Assembly (NCBI GenBank): GCA_049724395.1 | Contig: JAUGWO010000295.1 | Coordinates: forward strand, 1-48,663 | DNA length: 48,663 nucleotides | Origin: Spongospora subterranea f. sp. subterranea | Lineage: Eukaryota > Endomyxa: Phytomyxea > Phytomyxea > Plasmodiophorida | Reading direction: 5' to 3' | In this document: in pieces, positions 21,938 through 32,736 of the stretch | Numbering within the stretch: position 1 is the first letter of the stretch | How the letters are laid out: each line of letters starts with the position of its first letter | The notes under the pieces: generated by a model | Database searches by the model: none | What the model saw: only the letters and a program-made list of their open reading frames with translations | What the model was told of the DNA's origin: nothing | Translations under genes and position numbers: made by a program

Positions 21938-23790
21938 TTATCTACCCTCACCTTCGCCATTTTCATCGCTATTATCGTCGCCACCACTTTCGTCTTGGTC
22001 TTCATGTGTTGAAGGTTCATCTTCTTGTACCTCGGTCCTTTCATCGTCATATTGATTTGCATCCTAAAGATTACATTTCCCATTAAAGGAGCCCATTCCA
22101 ATAGTAGATGATGTAGTTACCTGAACATCACGAAACCTTGTATGAACTCCTTTAGGAGCGGCCATCGACTGCTCCGTCTCGTGAGCATCCTGATTTGAGC
22201 AGATTAGCACAGCATCATTTTTCATAACACATGTAACAAGTAGTACTTGATACTCATCCGATGAATCCTCATGATCCGCTCTGATAAGATGATCCCTATC
22301 CTCATCACTCACTGTTGTACAATCGTCATCTTCTATTTCATCCTCATCATGGTCTTCAACATCGCTATCTTCCTGCTCTTCATCACTTTCCTCTTGGCCT
22401 TCACCGTCTTCATCACTTTCCTCTTGGCCGACTTCTTCTTCATCACTTTCCTCTTGGTCGTCTTCTTCTTCATCACTTTCCTCTTCATCGTCATCGTCCA
22501 CGTCGTCATCAGATTCAAATGGTGATTTTCCGTAGAGAAGCTCATAAGTGACTACCCCAACACTCCAGGCATCACATGCCTCATCGTATTCCTCATTATT
22601 GGTCACTTCCACAGCGTGATAATGTCTGGTACCACAAACACTCTTTCGGGTTGAATACCGAGTGGCAACACATCTGGAAAATTGATCAGTTGCCTATGGA
22701 CTACCAACACGTGTCCTACCCAAAGTCCGCCAATAACAGATCCCCCTTAGAGGAAAGTAGGAGGTTTTCGGGTTTGATATCTCTGTGCAAGTAATTGTGC
22801 TGATGACAATATAACAAAGCTCTAATCAATGATCTGATATGTCTGGATGCTTCCATTTCAGATAATTGCTTATGATCACCCAGCATCTGGTTTAAATCTC
22901 CATTGGGTGCATATTCCATAATCAGGTAAACATATTGATAGTCCTCGAAATACCCATCTAATCCGACGATATTTTCGTGGTTCAAACTCATTAGAGACTC
23001 AATCTCATCCCATAATTGCTCAAATAACATAACCTGAGAAGCGAGGAATCAATTAATACAGAGAGTTGCATGAAAGTTTTGAATGTAGTACAGGATTATC
23101 GTCCTTCCACATCTGAAACTTGGAGATCCTCTTTAAAGCTCTATATGGCCTATCGGGATACCGCTTCCATCGAACTAGTCGCACATTACCCATAGCTCCT
23201 TTGCCCAATGATGCCTTCTTTCCAGATTGCATCTCGAATTCCTCGATACTAAACGGCGTATAAGGATATATTCTCATGTTCAACGGCGCATGTGTGATGG
23301 ACTCAAGTCCAAGTCGATCAGGTCTGCCAGCTGACTCCGCCTGAGCGGTATGCGATATAACCGGGCAGGAGAACGGCTTGCTGATCTTGCCTACAGCTAG
23401 ACTAGATTTGCGGTCGGGTCCCGCCTGAGCAGTATCCGAGACCGATACCGAAGAAGTTCTGCAGGTTTGATCTGCGACCAGATCACGTTTGGTTTCTGAT
23501 TTCACCAGATCACTGCCAGAAATTATGAATGGGATAACAGTATCGATACCGATCTGATTATGAGAGGGAATACAGGGGTCATGCACCTGTATGGGGGCAT
23601 GACCACTTGGACCAGTGGGGTCCGATGATCCTCCAGCAGTCGCCTTGGGGCTATCGTCAGACTCTGTGAAGTGGAGTTGCGATACAGCAGACGACAGGTC
23701 ATGGGGGTCCTGATCCAGTCCCATCGTCACATGCGACATGCTGGATGGGCCTAATTGATGGTGATCCCGACTCCCCCGTGCAGCAGCCAT
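21938..23790 (-). CDS. Aurora/PLK-like Ser/Thr protein kinase with acidic C-terminus
   Basis: Four exons; introns 23034-23091, 22674-22719 and 22064-22120 are GT-AG with matching phases, and the exons total 1692 nt (563 aa), supporting the model. Residues 1-180 are low-complexity. The kinase domain starts near 181: glycine loop GKGAMG (196-201), ATP lysine in RALKRI (220), alphaC glutamate in LWDEIESL, hinge YLIMEYAPNGDL, catalytic HRD (316-318, HRDIKPENLLL) and DFG (336-338). The activation segment resembles Aurora kinases (SVCGTRHYHAVEV), but APE is AVE (358-360). After DAWSVGVVTYELLYG and SPFE, the lobe containing alphaG-alphaI is replaced by about 65 acidic residues encoded by a 30-bp repeat, then a 42-residue acidic last exon. 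Catalytic residues are intact, so ATP binding is likely; the C-lobe looks incomplete, and activity is uncertain. Confidence 0.85.
22381..22500 (-). repeat. 30-bp tandem repeat coding for the acidic tract
   Basis: The word catcactttcctctt starts at 22381, 22411, 22441 and 22471, an exact 30-bp period. On the coding strand it encodes repeats around QEESDEE, so the array keeps the kinase frame and can expand or contract by 10 residues. Confidence 0.9.
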
Positions 23791-24305
23791 CTACAGTTAG
23801 GCCACGCCCACTATGACTTGGGATCCGCTATATGAACTACCGTATAGGACATTTTTTTATCGTTTGTCAATACCTTAGCCGTAATTTCCACGACTAAATC
23901 GGCCTGGGCCTTGTAAACGATCCATTTTAAAATGGGGACAGAGCGCAATAAGTCCAAAAATGTTTTGGCTGTATCAAAATTAAACTTAATAGGCACTGAT
24001 TTTCGCCAATAATTCGTCGATAAGTTTGTTTATGCCATTTGAAGATATTGTATTCTTGAATAAACTATTGCGCTCATTCAATCCTTCCAAATTAGTGTCA
24101 AATCAAAAAAAGTGTGATAGGGCGATGTCTAGGATTTCGAGGTAATTTCTCAACTTCGCAGGACTGGAATTCGTCATCTGGCGTGCCTCTAGCACTCCGA
24201 TTATGAAAGATATTACGACAAATCTCGAGATACGCTATCATGTTTGGCTAGATATTATTCACTAACATCCCTGTCAAAGTATATTCGTGCTATCATCGGT
24301 CCTGT
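23791..24305. promoter_or_regulatory. Divergent intergenic region
   Basis: 515 bp between two divergent start codons (kinase on the minus strand, hypothetical gene on the plus strand). A short minus ORF (23811-23996) has no motif. It probably contains both promoters, but no specific element was recognised. Confidence 0.4.
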
Positions 24306-25301
24306 ATGAAGGTATGGCGCGATGTCAGGCGACCTCCAACACTTCCTGCCGCCTTACCTCCGCCCCAATCAGTATCGCAGTCTAAGAGGCGCCATATCAT
24401 CACTGAGAATTATGATGCAATTTGTCGCCATATTATCTGGTATAATGATGGTATTATACCTATCGAATCTGTTATCCATCTATTACGTACAATCAACCTC
24501 GATTACCCATCAGTAGCATCACGATCTATACTGGACCATCGCCCTGTCGATATTTCATCATTCCTTAGGTCATTGGACCCATTTTATCGCCCACCAGCTG
24601 CCTGTAATCACCGTAAGCGATCTACTAACTTTATCGAGCACATGACGACAACCAAGACTCCATCTGCATCTCGCCGTGTTATCCACCATCATAATCGCCA
24701 TCAGCTCAATATATTCCGACCTGAGCCTGACCATCATCTACAGGGTCATTCTGGGTCCAAGCTCATCATACCACATCATACCCCAGACCACGACGACATA
24801 TTATATTGGGTCAACGTTGAAAACGATATTCCGCATGCATCATCACTACTACGCCATGCAGCCGAAAAGAATCGCTCGTCAATTACTCCTGGGTCACATG
24901 GGTTATATCCTAATAAAGACCAGGACGTGTCCGGGAGACGACATTATGATTTCGAGAAACTCCAAGCGGACATCAATAAGGAGATCTATAAAGATAGGCA
25001 GCGAATCATGTCCCTTCGATCAGGTGTATGTTATAACGATCCTGATGGGTTGTCTGATCCAGAGATCGTTCACGACAGGAGTTTGTTCCATATTGAACCA
25101 AAGCCAAATTACAAGATGTCAGATCCGCCATATGGAGTTGATCACCTTCCTTCATACCGTAAAGAGTATCCCCAACATGTTGTCAATCCCCCATTCGATA
25201 CTGATCATGGGAATGCACGACAAAATCAAAGGATGAAATCGCCCCGATCATCGGCATGTCGTAGCAATATATCCTCGCCATCCATCTTGTCATGGGTATG
25301 A
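24306..25301 (+). CDS. Hypothetical 331-aa protein, His/Pro/Arg-rich
   Basis: Uninterrupted 331-codon ORF from MKVWRDVRRPP, unusually long for this window. It is basic and rich in His, Pro, Arg and Ser, with a central HHHNRHQLN-type segment and a C-terminal part with YDFEKLQADINKEIYKDR, which could be a short helix. No transmembrane segment or known domain. It ends 72 bp from the stop of the convergent gene at 25374. The overlapping second frame at 24676-25236 is probably a shadow. Real gene likely from length and position; function unknown. Confidence 0.6.
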   Translation: MKVWRDVRRPPTLPAALPPPQSVSQSKRRHIITENYDAICRHIIWYNDGIIPIESVIHLLRTINLDYPSVASRSILDHRPVDISSFLRSLDPFYRPPAACNHRKRSTNFIEHMTTTKTPSASRRVIHHHNRHQLNIFRPEPDHHLQGHSGSKLIIPHHTPDHDDILYWVNVENDIPHASSLLRHAAEKNRSSITPGSHGLYPNKDQDVSGRRHYDFEKLQADINKEIYKDRQRIMSLRSGVCYNDPDGLSDPEIVHDRSLFHIEPKPNYKMSDPPYGVDHLPSYRKEYPQHVVNPPFDTDHGNARQNQRMKSPRSSACRSNISSPSILSWV

Positions 25302-25373
25302 CATGGACTGCCGTGTTCAATATTACATGATATCGTTTAATACATGATGGCGGTGGAACATGAGTATTGCATC

Positions 25374-26126
25374 TTATCCATCCGAGTTCTCGCATATGAT
25401 CTGATGGCATATTCGTGTCCTGTTGATCCTATATCTACTGTAGACCCTATCCTGTTCTCTTCTCCATTCCCTCAGTTTCCCTAATAGTTTCTTGCTAGCG
25501 GCCGCGTCTGATTCAATATCCCAGCTTCGCTCTGACCACATCACATGATCGGCCCCAGACCCACGACCCGTACTATCTTGTGCCAATATTGTATCAGAGC
25601 GCTTGGATCCGGTTTCATGATCATAACACTTTTCCTGGTCCATGAAACCGACGCTCGAAAATTCTGTACTGGACCTTCCTTTCTCACACCGATCTGCTAG
25701 AGACTTCACCATGATGACCCCTTCTCTCAGAGCCGACCTCAATGAATCCCATAATCTATCACAATCATCCTCACCAAGATCGTCGTTGTCCGACTCCTCG
25801 ATACAGGTTGAGGGGGGACTGATGGTGGAACTGGATGGTCGAAATCCATGGCGCATAAACGTTGGGGTTGATGGCAGAGAACGGGCTGATGATGGTGTCG
25901 GTAAAACCGATACAGATTTAGGCCAACTAGTTTTATGATCGGCCACGATTGACGTTGACGATGATTGTCGAGTCGATTGAAGCCCATCGTTATTACCCTT
26001 GACCTTGAGTTCTCTTCCTATCGCTGATGATCGAGGAACATCACTCTGCCATCTTTTATGAGATGACGCTGGTCCATGCTGATTAGGAAATCGCCTTAGC
26101 GAATTCGCCCATAAACTTGCCGCCAT
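25374..26126 (-). CDS. Hypothetical 250-aa Ser-rich protein
   Basis: Single-exon ORF starting MAASLWANSLRRF. Residues 1-100 are Ser/Pro/Arg-rich and look disordered (SVLPTPSSARSLPSTPTF); a short acidic helix-like block follows (EESDNDDLGEDDCDRLWDSL), then a C-terminal coiled segment (KKLLGKLREWRREQDRVY). No family recognised. It starts 117 bp downstream of the SEC14-GOLD stop on the same strand. Confidence 0.6.
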   Translation of the reverse strand: MAASLWANSLRRFPNQHGPASSHKRWQSDVPRSSAIGRELKVKGNNDGLQSTRQSSSTSIVADHKTSWPKSVSVLPTPSSARSLPSTPTFMRHGFRPSSSTISPPSTCIEESDNDDLGEDDCDRLWDSLRSALREGVIMVKSLADRCEKGRSSTEFSSVGFMDQEKCYDHETGSKRSDTILAQDSTGRGSGADHVMWSERSWDIESDAAASKKLLGKLREWRREQDRVYSRYRINRTRICHQIICENSDG

Positions 26127-26243
26127 TGACCCCAGGTCCTCGACCCTTTAGCCGCAACGGAAACAGGATGTGCCGGATATTAGATATTCGACTTCAGCAT
26201 TTGGTACTGCAATGGATCAAGTAATGACTAGAGAATGTTGCTA

Positions 26244-27810
26244 TTATTTATCTAGAAGTGATACGGATTGATTCTTATCTGTTATCTCAGGGCTATTGTC
26301 TTGACAAGCAGTATCTATCCGAACTTTAACCTGTTTCGATGTAAATCGGGAATAGGAATTATCGAATTTGAAAAGAGCAGTGCCCGATTGCTGTGCTGAC
26401 GCTGTCCATGATCCGATCACGGTATGCGAGTTGGACGGAATTCGGGCGGGTGGGCAGATCACCGACATTGAGGAGCATTCATCGGTAAAATCTACAGACA
26501 ATCCAATATCCTTTCCCTCCGACCTTATCGACCATTCAACCACCATTCCTGGTTTAACCGCTATCTGATCTTCTGGTCAGAATCTGTGAGAGAAACGACG
26601 AGCAGTTGAAGTACCGTTTTTTCTATGGAAGCGCCTGCAGGGATCGTCATATTCTCAAATCCCGCCTCGTGATCGTGAATGACGACGGCGGGACGAGTAC
26701 AGTTCCCACCATATGATATCGGCAGCTCTTCAGGCGCGATATATTTCAGTAATGTCGACTGATAATTGGACCCCGATATGATCACCTGTCGAACAAGGGT
26801 AGAGATGTCACTAAACATCACCGCACTTATCGTGATCCCAGTACCTTCTTCTGAGTTCTTTTCGCTAAGAACAGGGCGAATCACAGCCCAAGCAATGTTA
26901 AACACAGCCGGGGCATTGATCACAATTATATGGGACTAGAGGAACGTGATTAGAAACCGGCGTGTGCAATGGCAAAGAGGGGCGTGTACGACCATATGTT
27001 CGACAAAATGTGATTGAGCGACGGAGAATGATGCGACAATTGTATCAAGCATACTCTTCGATAAATGTTTCATGCCTAGCCCTTGCAGATCAACGATACG
27101 GGTCATCCTGACGACAACTCCTCGTGCATGGCTGAGTCTGCCGATATATTGGCTCTGGTAGTTTAAGGGACGATGAGCATCAGGTAGGCGTAGGACGACG
27201 AAAAGGAACATGAACGTACCAGACAGACCATCATATACGTCTCGAACTTGTGATAATCGTTATCCGATAGGTGTGCCACAATCTCATTGGGTAGCGCCAA
27301 ACCAGGACAGATGATACCCACGATATTGCTATCGCGATCCAGGGAATATCTCGTGCTGCACGATGCAAATCCGGAGACATTGTTAAAATGTTAGCTCAAT
27401 ACATATACGATATGTGTACCATTGGGGGAAATATTTGGCGATAAGTTTCCCACCTGGGAATGATTCAAGATCATTAGGATCCAGACCTTTAACGGCCGCT
27501 TTAATCGCCTCATAATCATTAGCCGTTCTCCATAATAGCGTTTGCTCTAATTTCTGGCTGGCCACTTCAACATCAAATTTGAATGCTTTCAAAAAGCGGT
27601 ATAATATATAATCATCGTCCTGACGGAAAATTCAATTTCTCACCTTTGAACGGAGCGACAATTTACCTCTCTTCCAGCGAATCTCTCATGCATAACTCGG
27701 AACTCATTTTCATGTTTTACCAGGAGCGTTGACATGGTGTTTTCCTGTTCATACGCGCCCGACACGAACGAGGCCGCATCTCGCTCGACAGTATCGTCGG
27801 ATTTCTGCAT
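26244..27810 (-). CDS. SEC14 (CRAL-TRIO) plus GOLD domain lipid-transfer protein
   Basis: Six exons starting MQKSDDTVERDAASF; introns 27620-27666, 27356-27419, 27155-27219, 26936-26992 and 26565-26614 are GT-AG with consistent phases, and the exons total 1284 nt (427 aa). N-terminal CRAL-TRIO-N (LYRFLKAFKFDVEVA), CRAL-TRIO lipid pocket (MTRIVDLQGLGMKHL, HIIVINAPAVFNIAW, GSNYQSTLLKYIAPEELP, YGGNC) and a C-terminal GOLD domain (VKPGMVVEWSIRSEGKDIG, FKFDNSYSRF). Families of this type bind and exchange phosphoinositides or other hydrophobic ligands, with GOLD as a membrane or protein adaptor. One oddity: the exon after INAPAVF includes about 20 extra residues (GTGITISAVMF...) just before GSNYQS, from an intron-like but frame-preserving stretch near 26770-26830. 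Confidence 0.9.
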
Positions 27811-28249
27811 GGATAATACGCGTTGAGGACTGGGGTTATATTGGCCTAGCTCAACGATCGAGGGGGATCGTGCAATCGGTAAGTAATTTCAAGTGCAATC
27901 GCTAGCCAGGCAATGGTTTCTCAGGTTCGTCCTGTCCTTGAACCTCTGCAGGGGACCAGTGAATTCGTCCTAATCAGCTCAAAAGCATACACTATAATGT
28001 ATCCGTGGATGACACTGAAGGGACACCACTCTCTCCCACCAACCACCTCAATCCATCACCAACGGGTCCATTACCAATCATGCAGTTTAATGATACAGCC
28101 TGTTTCACGTGTTTCCTCAGTGGATCTGTTATACTGGTCCAGATATATATTTTTGTTGAGAGGGTCATCTTGGTAGTTTATGGGGGAAATTGCGTGGGAT
28201 ATCATATTCCATATTGAGGGGGAAAGAGAGGAGAAAGGAGGGAGCGGGG
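27811..28249. promoter_or_regulatory. Divergent intergenic region, SEC14-GOLD / CSTF1
   Basis: 439 bp between divergent start codons. The right part becomes purine-rich (ggggaaagagaggagaaaggaggg) just before the CSTF1 start. Small plus-strand frames here lack motifs. It is probably a bidirectional promoter; no defined elements were seen. Confidence 0.45.
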
Positions 28250-30518
28250 ATGGAGGGGCCTGATGATGATATGGTCAGGGATGGCGGGGCCGGGATGGAA
28301 GTCGAGCAGGGAGATGGGGATATGATCCCATCAGGATGTGATGAGGGAACCGATCAGGGCCAGGACCAGGAGGAGGAGCGCGGTCAGGGCCAGGTCCAGG
28401 CGGGTTCATATACGATCGATGAGCGACAGATGATAACGGTGGATGCTGAGGCCGATGGAAGCGGAGTTCATGGTCAGGAATGGCAAGACGACCATGATCG
28501 GGATTCCCTATCGGCACATATTATGGACCTGGCTCAGGTAATACCCCATATCGTCAGGTGTATTGGGGGATGAGGAACTGGACGATATCAGGATGAAGAT
28601 GATGGTGATGGAGCAGCAGGTGAACCTAGGACTGCATCAGATATGGCGTTATATGCATTGATTATCCGTCAACTTCATGATGATGGATTTACTGCTATTG
28701 CATCATCATTGGTAAATTCATTGATTCACGATTACGGCTCGATGATGATCGTCTAATGTTCAGGCGGATTCAGTTCAACTTGATGTAGATCCAGCTATTC
28801 CAGATAGGAAGTTGGCCAACCTCATATCCAACCATGATCAAAATCAGGAGCAAACGATCTCCGACGGCATTGCAGCTGGTCAGCAAATAGATGATGTTCG
28901 TCCATCAATTATCTGGTGTGCTGTCGATTTGCTGATCGATTCCCACACAGGATGACGCTGCGAATGACCCAAAGACATACGTCCCAACCGGAAAAGAGAA
29001 TGCCATGGATTTGACAATTGATCGTGAATCGAGCTCGATCCTGTAAGTAGTGTTTCGTTCTCATGTCTCAACCGTTACCTCAGCCCTGGATTATCAGAAC
29101 TCGACAGTTCCCGATTTATAAAACCCGGTTTGTGGCACTACATAAGAACGCGGTAAGGGCGGGGTGCTTCAGCTTAGACGGGAACTATGCAGCTTCGGCC
29201 AGTAATGATTTTTCGATCAAATATGTAATCGATATCTAGTTGGCGATGCTTTATCAGTGAGCTGACAATATTCCCACAGCTAGACGTCGATAAAATGCAT
29301 CATTACTCACAAATTAAAGGGTCGGAGGAGTCTGCCTCCAGACCTGTCATCAGAACATACTATGATCATTCTGCGCAGATATCACAGGTCGGTTTTATTC
29401 AACAATTCTTATTAGCCGTACCCAGTTTGTTTATGATCAGGTTCTGTTCCATCCTATGCGAGACTTTTTAGTGTCGGCATCCCACGACTCGACAATTAAG
29501 TTTTTTGATTTGCAACGGTCTACTTTGAAAAGGTCTTTCAAACAGATAAAAGGTTCTCGGAAGTATGATTTCGCTAAACAACAAATAACACTGTCAAACA
29601 GAGAATTCAATTGTTAACTCGATTGCTTTTCATCCAAGCGGTGATTTTCTGATTTGTGGAACCGATCGCCAAGCCGTGTATATGTAATGCTTAGTCAATC
29701 ATTTGGTTTTTGTTTTAGCGCTAATATTGTCGCTACTAGGTACGATGTTAATACGTTCCAACGATTCTGCTCAGCAGATCAAAAGTCTTTTCACCAAAAT
29801 TCTGTTTCCTATGTATTGATTGTCGCGCGTGAGAGTTCCCCTCGGTCTGTTCATTAGCTTTTCAATGGTCAGGTCCGCTATGCCGATCAAGGGTCGTGTT
29901 ATGCTTCCGGATCATTAGATGGTACAATCAAGGTCAGCACATTGTCTTTCGAATCTCGGCGGTTTTACAGATGTTGGATAATGGATTAGCTATGGGATGG
30001 AATTAGTAGTTCCTGTATTCGAACGATCGCCCATGCTCATTCAGGTGCTCCTATTTCCAACTTGCAATTCTCACTAAATGGCAAATATGTTCTCTCTGGT
30101 GGACGGGTAAGCACTGATTTTCTGGTTCTTGGGATCGTATCAATTTTTACTCAGGACTCAACGTCGCGATTATGGGAAGTGAGTACAGGACGCCTTGTTC
30201 ATACATACGAAGGAGCAACACACAACCAGACTGGGCGGATCAACATCAAGAGCGTTTTTAGTTTCAATGATGAGTTCGTCATGAGCGGCGATGAGATGTC
30301 GGGGAACGTGACCATTTGGGATACCAGGACAGGAGTGCAAGTCTCTAAGATCTCTACTCATACCAAGGTACAATCATTCATCAATCTCGTCATCATATTT
30401 GACACTAATTCATTCATGATATTTACAGTCAGTGACATGGATTGCGACCTCAAAAGCCGAACCGGCGATATTGACATGTAGCGAAGATGGAACCGCCAAA
30501 TTCTGGACTGTTGATTAA
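28250..30518 (+). CDS. CSTF1: Cleavage stimulation factor 50-kDa subunit (CstF-50), WD40 protein
   Basis: Multi-exon gene with introns of about 50-60 nt. Start chosen at MEGPDDDMVRDG, the first in-frame ATG. An extra N-terminal extension of about 90 residues is rich in Asp, Glu, Gln and Gly (DQGQDQEEERGQGQVQ). It is followed by the CstF-50 dimerisation-type segment (MALYALIIRQLHDDGFTAIA), then a WD40 propeller: FVALHKNAVRAGCFSLDG, RPVIRTYYDHSAQ, FLVSASHDSTIKFFDLQRS, IAFHPSGDFLICGTD, RYDVNTFQRFCSADQ, CYASGSLDGTIK, LSGG...DSTSRLWEVSTGR, VTIWDTRTGVQVSK and last TCSEDGTAKFWTVD. Order and wording match CstF-50, which helps recognise the GU-rich element in pre-mRNA 3'-end cleavage in the nucleus. 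The stop lies 26 bp from the stop of the convergent LC8 gene. Confidence 0.9.
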
Positions 30519-30544
30519 ATACATATCTCTACTTGATCCCTTTT

Positions 30545-30895
30545 TTATTCCTGCGATTTGAACAACATCACGGTTCGCGAGTCGATGGAGATGAACATCT
30601 GAAACGCACTCTGATGCGTTATAGACGCTGCAAAATGTTTTCCAACCGCACAATGCCATGTTGATTTTGGGTATTTAGCGTCAAACGCTTGCTTAATCTT
30701 GGTGGCGGCATCCTTATCGATAGCTGATCCTCTTAACGCATCGGTGATCACTTCGATCGCCTCCTTTTGCATCTCACTGGGCATATCCGTTTTCCGCACC
30801 ACAATCCGTGCATCAGATACGTGTTGACCTTCTTGGACGGCGACCTTGTCGCCCCCCAATTCATTGAAGGAGTTGTCGACCTCAACCCCTGCCAT
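30545..30895 (-). CDS. DYNLL: Dynein light chain LC8 (DYNLL family)
   Basis: Single-exon 116-aa ORF from MAGVEVDNSFNELGG. The LC8 fold is clear: VRKTDMPSEMQKEAIEVITD, then AATKIKQAFDAKYPKSTWHC, AVGKHFAASITHQSAFQMF and a C-terminal MLFKSQE. LC8 is a dimeric hub that binds short linear motifs in dynein intermediate chain and many other partners. The usual length is about 90 residues; the extra N-terminal 25 or so are acidic. It converges on CSTF1. Confidence 0.92.
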   Translation of the reverse strand: MAGVEVDNSFNELGGDKVAVQEGQHVSDARIVVRKTDMPSEMQKEAIEVITDALRGSAIDKDAATKIKQAFDAKYPKSTWHCAVGKHFAASITHQSAFQMFISIDSRTVMLFKSQE

Positions 30896-32064
30896 TGTTT
30901 GATAATGGGAAATAGTATGATTGACACTGTGACGAGCCGAGATTCGGATGGCGCAATGACCCTACGATCACCCGTCGGGCTGTGCTGGCCTGAACACTTT
31001 CAACGTGCTAAACTCAACGTGTCCTAAACTGTGCCCACCAGTGATGTGGTGTGTTGCCGTTCCATCAAATTCACAGGAGAGGAGGTGTCGGTGCTCACCA
31101 CATTCTACAGTATATCGTCGAACGCCGCTTGATCAATTTCTTCATATATATGATTCGGTGATGGCCAATGATTGCCAGCGGTTAATCTCTATAGCCGCGA
31201 TTCGGCTGATAACAAGCGGTTCCCGTTCAATAGGATAATGGGGGTGCGGTCACCAATATCATGTTGGCCAATTATTATTGGGGTGGGCTGCCGTTCTGCA
31301 CATATCATCAATCGGTATTCTCAAACGCCCTGTGCATGTCGCCGCCCTCCTACATCTCTCTCTCCACCGATCACAGCCGGTCCCTTTATCAATGGTGCTG
31401 GGTTATTATGGCATTTCCCCATTAAATTGTTTATCAAACACCGATGTATTTCCACTCTGAAGTCTTTGCTCCTCTAGAATGTCGCTCGTAAAGCAATTAC
31501 CGAACGACTTTAGGGCAATAATGAAACAGGCGACGAGTGTTTGGCGCTCTAACTGTATGGCATAGCAGACACACGACGTGATCTGCACCGGGCCCCATTC
31601 AACATATCTCGTTTACAGAAATATAGACATGGGGAAGAGCGGTTTGTCGATAAGATAATGATCTTCAGTGACCCTGTCTGGAACAACGCGACCACACGAC
31701 GATAAACGATCGAACACCCGAATTCGGCAGAACATTGTCGAAATATCCAACAAGTAACTAACGGTCGTTGACTGAATTGGCCAAGGAATGAATACGGTTC
31801 TGACGATGGATCAACCTGCAATCGCCATTGTCGGCAGTCGCTGATTATGGTTGGCTGTCAACAGTGTCTTGTTGGCCCATTACTGCACAATAGATTAAAG
31901 GGGGGGGGGGGGTCAAAGCATTCACTCAGTTCCCGATATTGATCTTACTTCATTCAATTTCTGCACAGCCGGAAAGATATCGTTCAGCGATTTGAAAACT
32001 GAACCTGGTGTTCTACGTTGATTTGATAGCGAGTTCCGGTTACGATGGCCTTTGAATGCCACAA
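30896..32064. other. Intergenic, no supported gene; 13-nt G run
   Basis: Short frames on both strands without motifs (the longest are 31172-31477 on plus and 31549-31821 on minus). A run of 13 G lies at 31900-31912. The left end presumably holds the LC8 promoter. Confidence 0.4.
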
Positions 32065-32392
32065 TGATCGGAGTATGATATAACCCAGACTACATATTGA
32101 TAATCAATGGAAATACACCCTGATCGGAGTATGATATAACCCAGACTACATATTGATAATCAATGGAAATACACCCTGATCGGAGTATGATATAACCCAG
32201 ACTACATATTGATAATCAATGGAAATACACCCTGATCGGAGTATGATATAACCCAGACTACATATTGATAATCAATGGAAATACACCCTGATCGGAGTAT
32301 GATATAACCCAGACTACATATTGATAATCAATGGAAATACACCCTGAAAACACTGTTCATGGAAATACACCCTGAAAACACTGTTCATAACC
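32065..32392. repeat. 56-bp minisatellite, five near-identical copies, plus two 28-bp units
   Basis: tgatcggagtatgatataac starts at 32065, 32121, 32177, 32233 and 32289, an exact 56-bp period. The array ends in two copies of a ~28-bp unit (ggaaatacaccctgaaaaca...) that shares the tail of the 56-bp unit. The near-absence of differences points to recent expansion or homogenisation. Confidence 0.97.
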
Positions 32393-32736
32393 TAATTGCC
32401 ATTTTATTCGCTATAAGGGCGTCATCATAAACCCTGTTATTGATTAGGTCATCACAACCCCCATTCACTATCCGATCATCTGACTCTCTCTTTATCGACG
32501 GAACTCAACATTTCCACTCATTGTCCATTATTCTGTAGAATATCAGAGCCAGGGTACTTACTGTGTCGAGATAAGTAATCGGCCGAGGTTGGTCCGATCG
32601 TAATCCGGTTTTGGAGACGAACGGGCGTATCGGTCAACAGGTTCCTCGTCCCATCGGATATCGGGACGATTCGGTCGTGAAACAACTCGGAGATTCACCA
32701 CCCTCGTTCGCCGTTCATTTCTCAAATCGAACTCCG
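32393..32736 (+). promoter_or_regulatory. Upstream region of the aspartic protease gene
   Basis: 344 bp between the minisatellite and the chosen start. An in-frame upstream ATG exists at 32611, but the signal peptide begins at 32737. No specific promoter element recognised. Confidence 0.35.

Noticed and set aside
22271-22525. Hydrophobic plus-strand ORF resembling a membrane protein
   Set aside because: Antisense of the acidic D/E repeat of the kinase; complementing GAN/GAR codons always yields Phe/Leu/Ile-rich frames.
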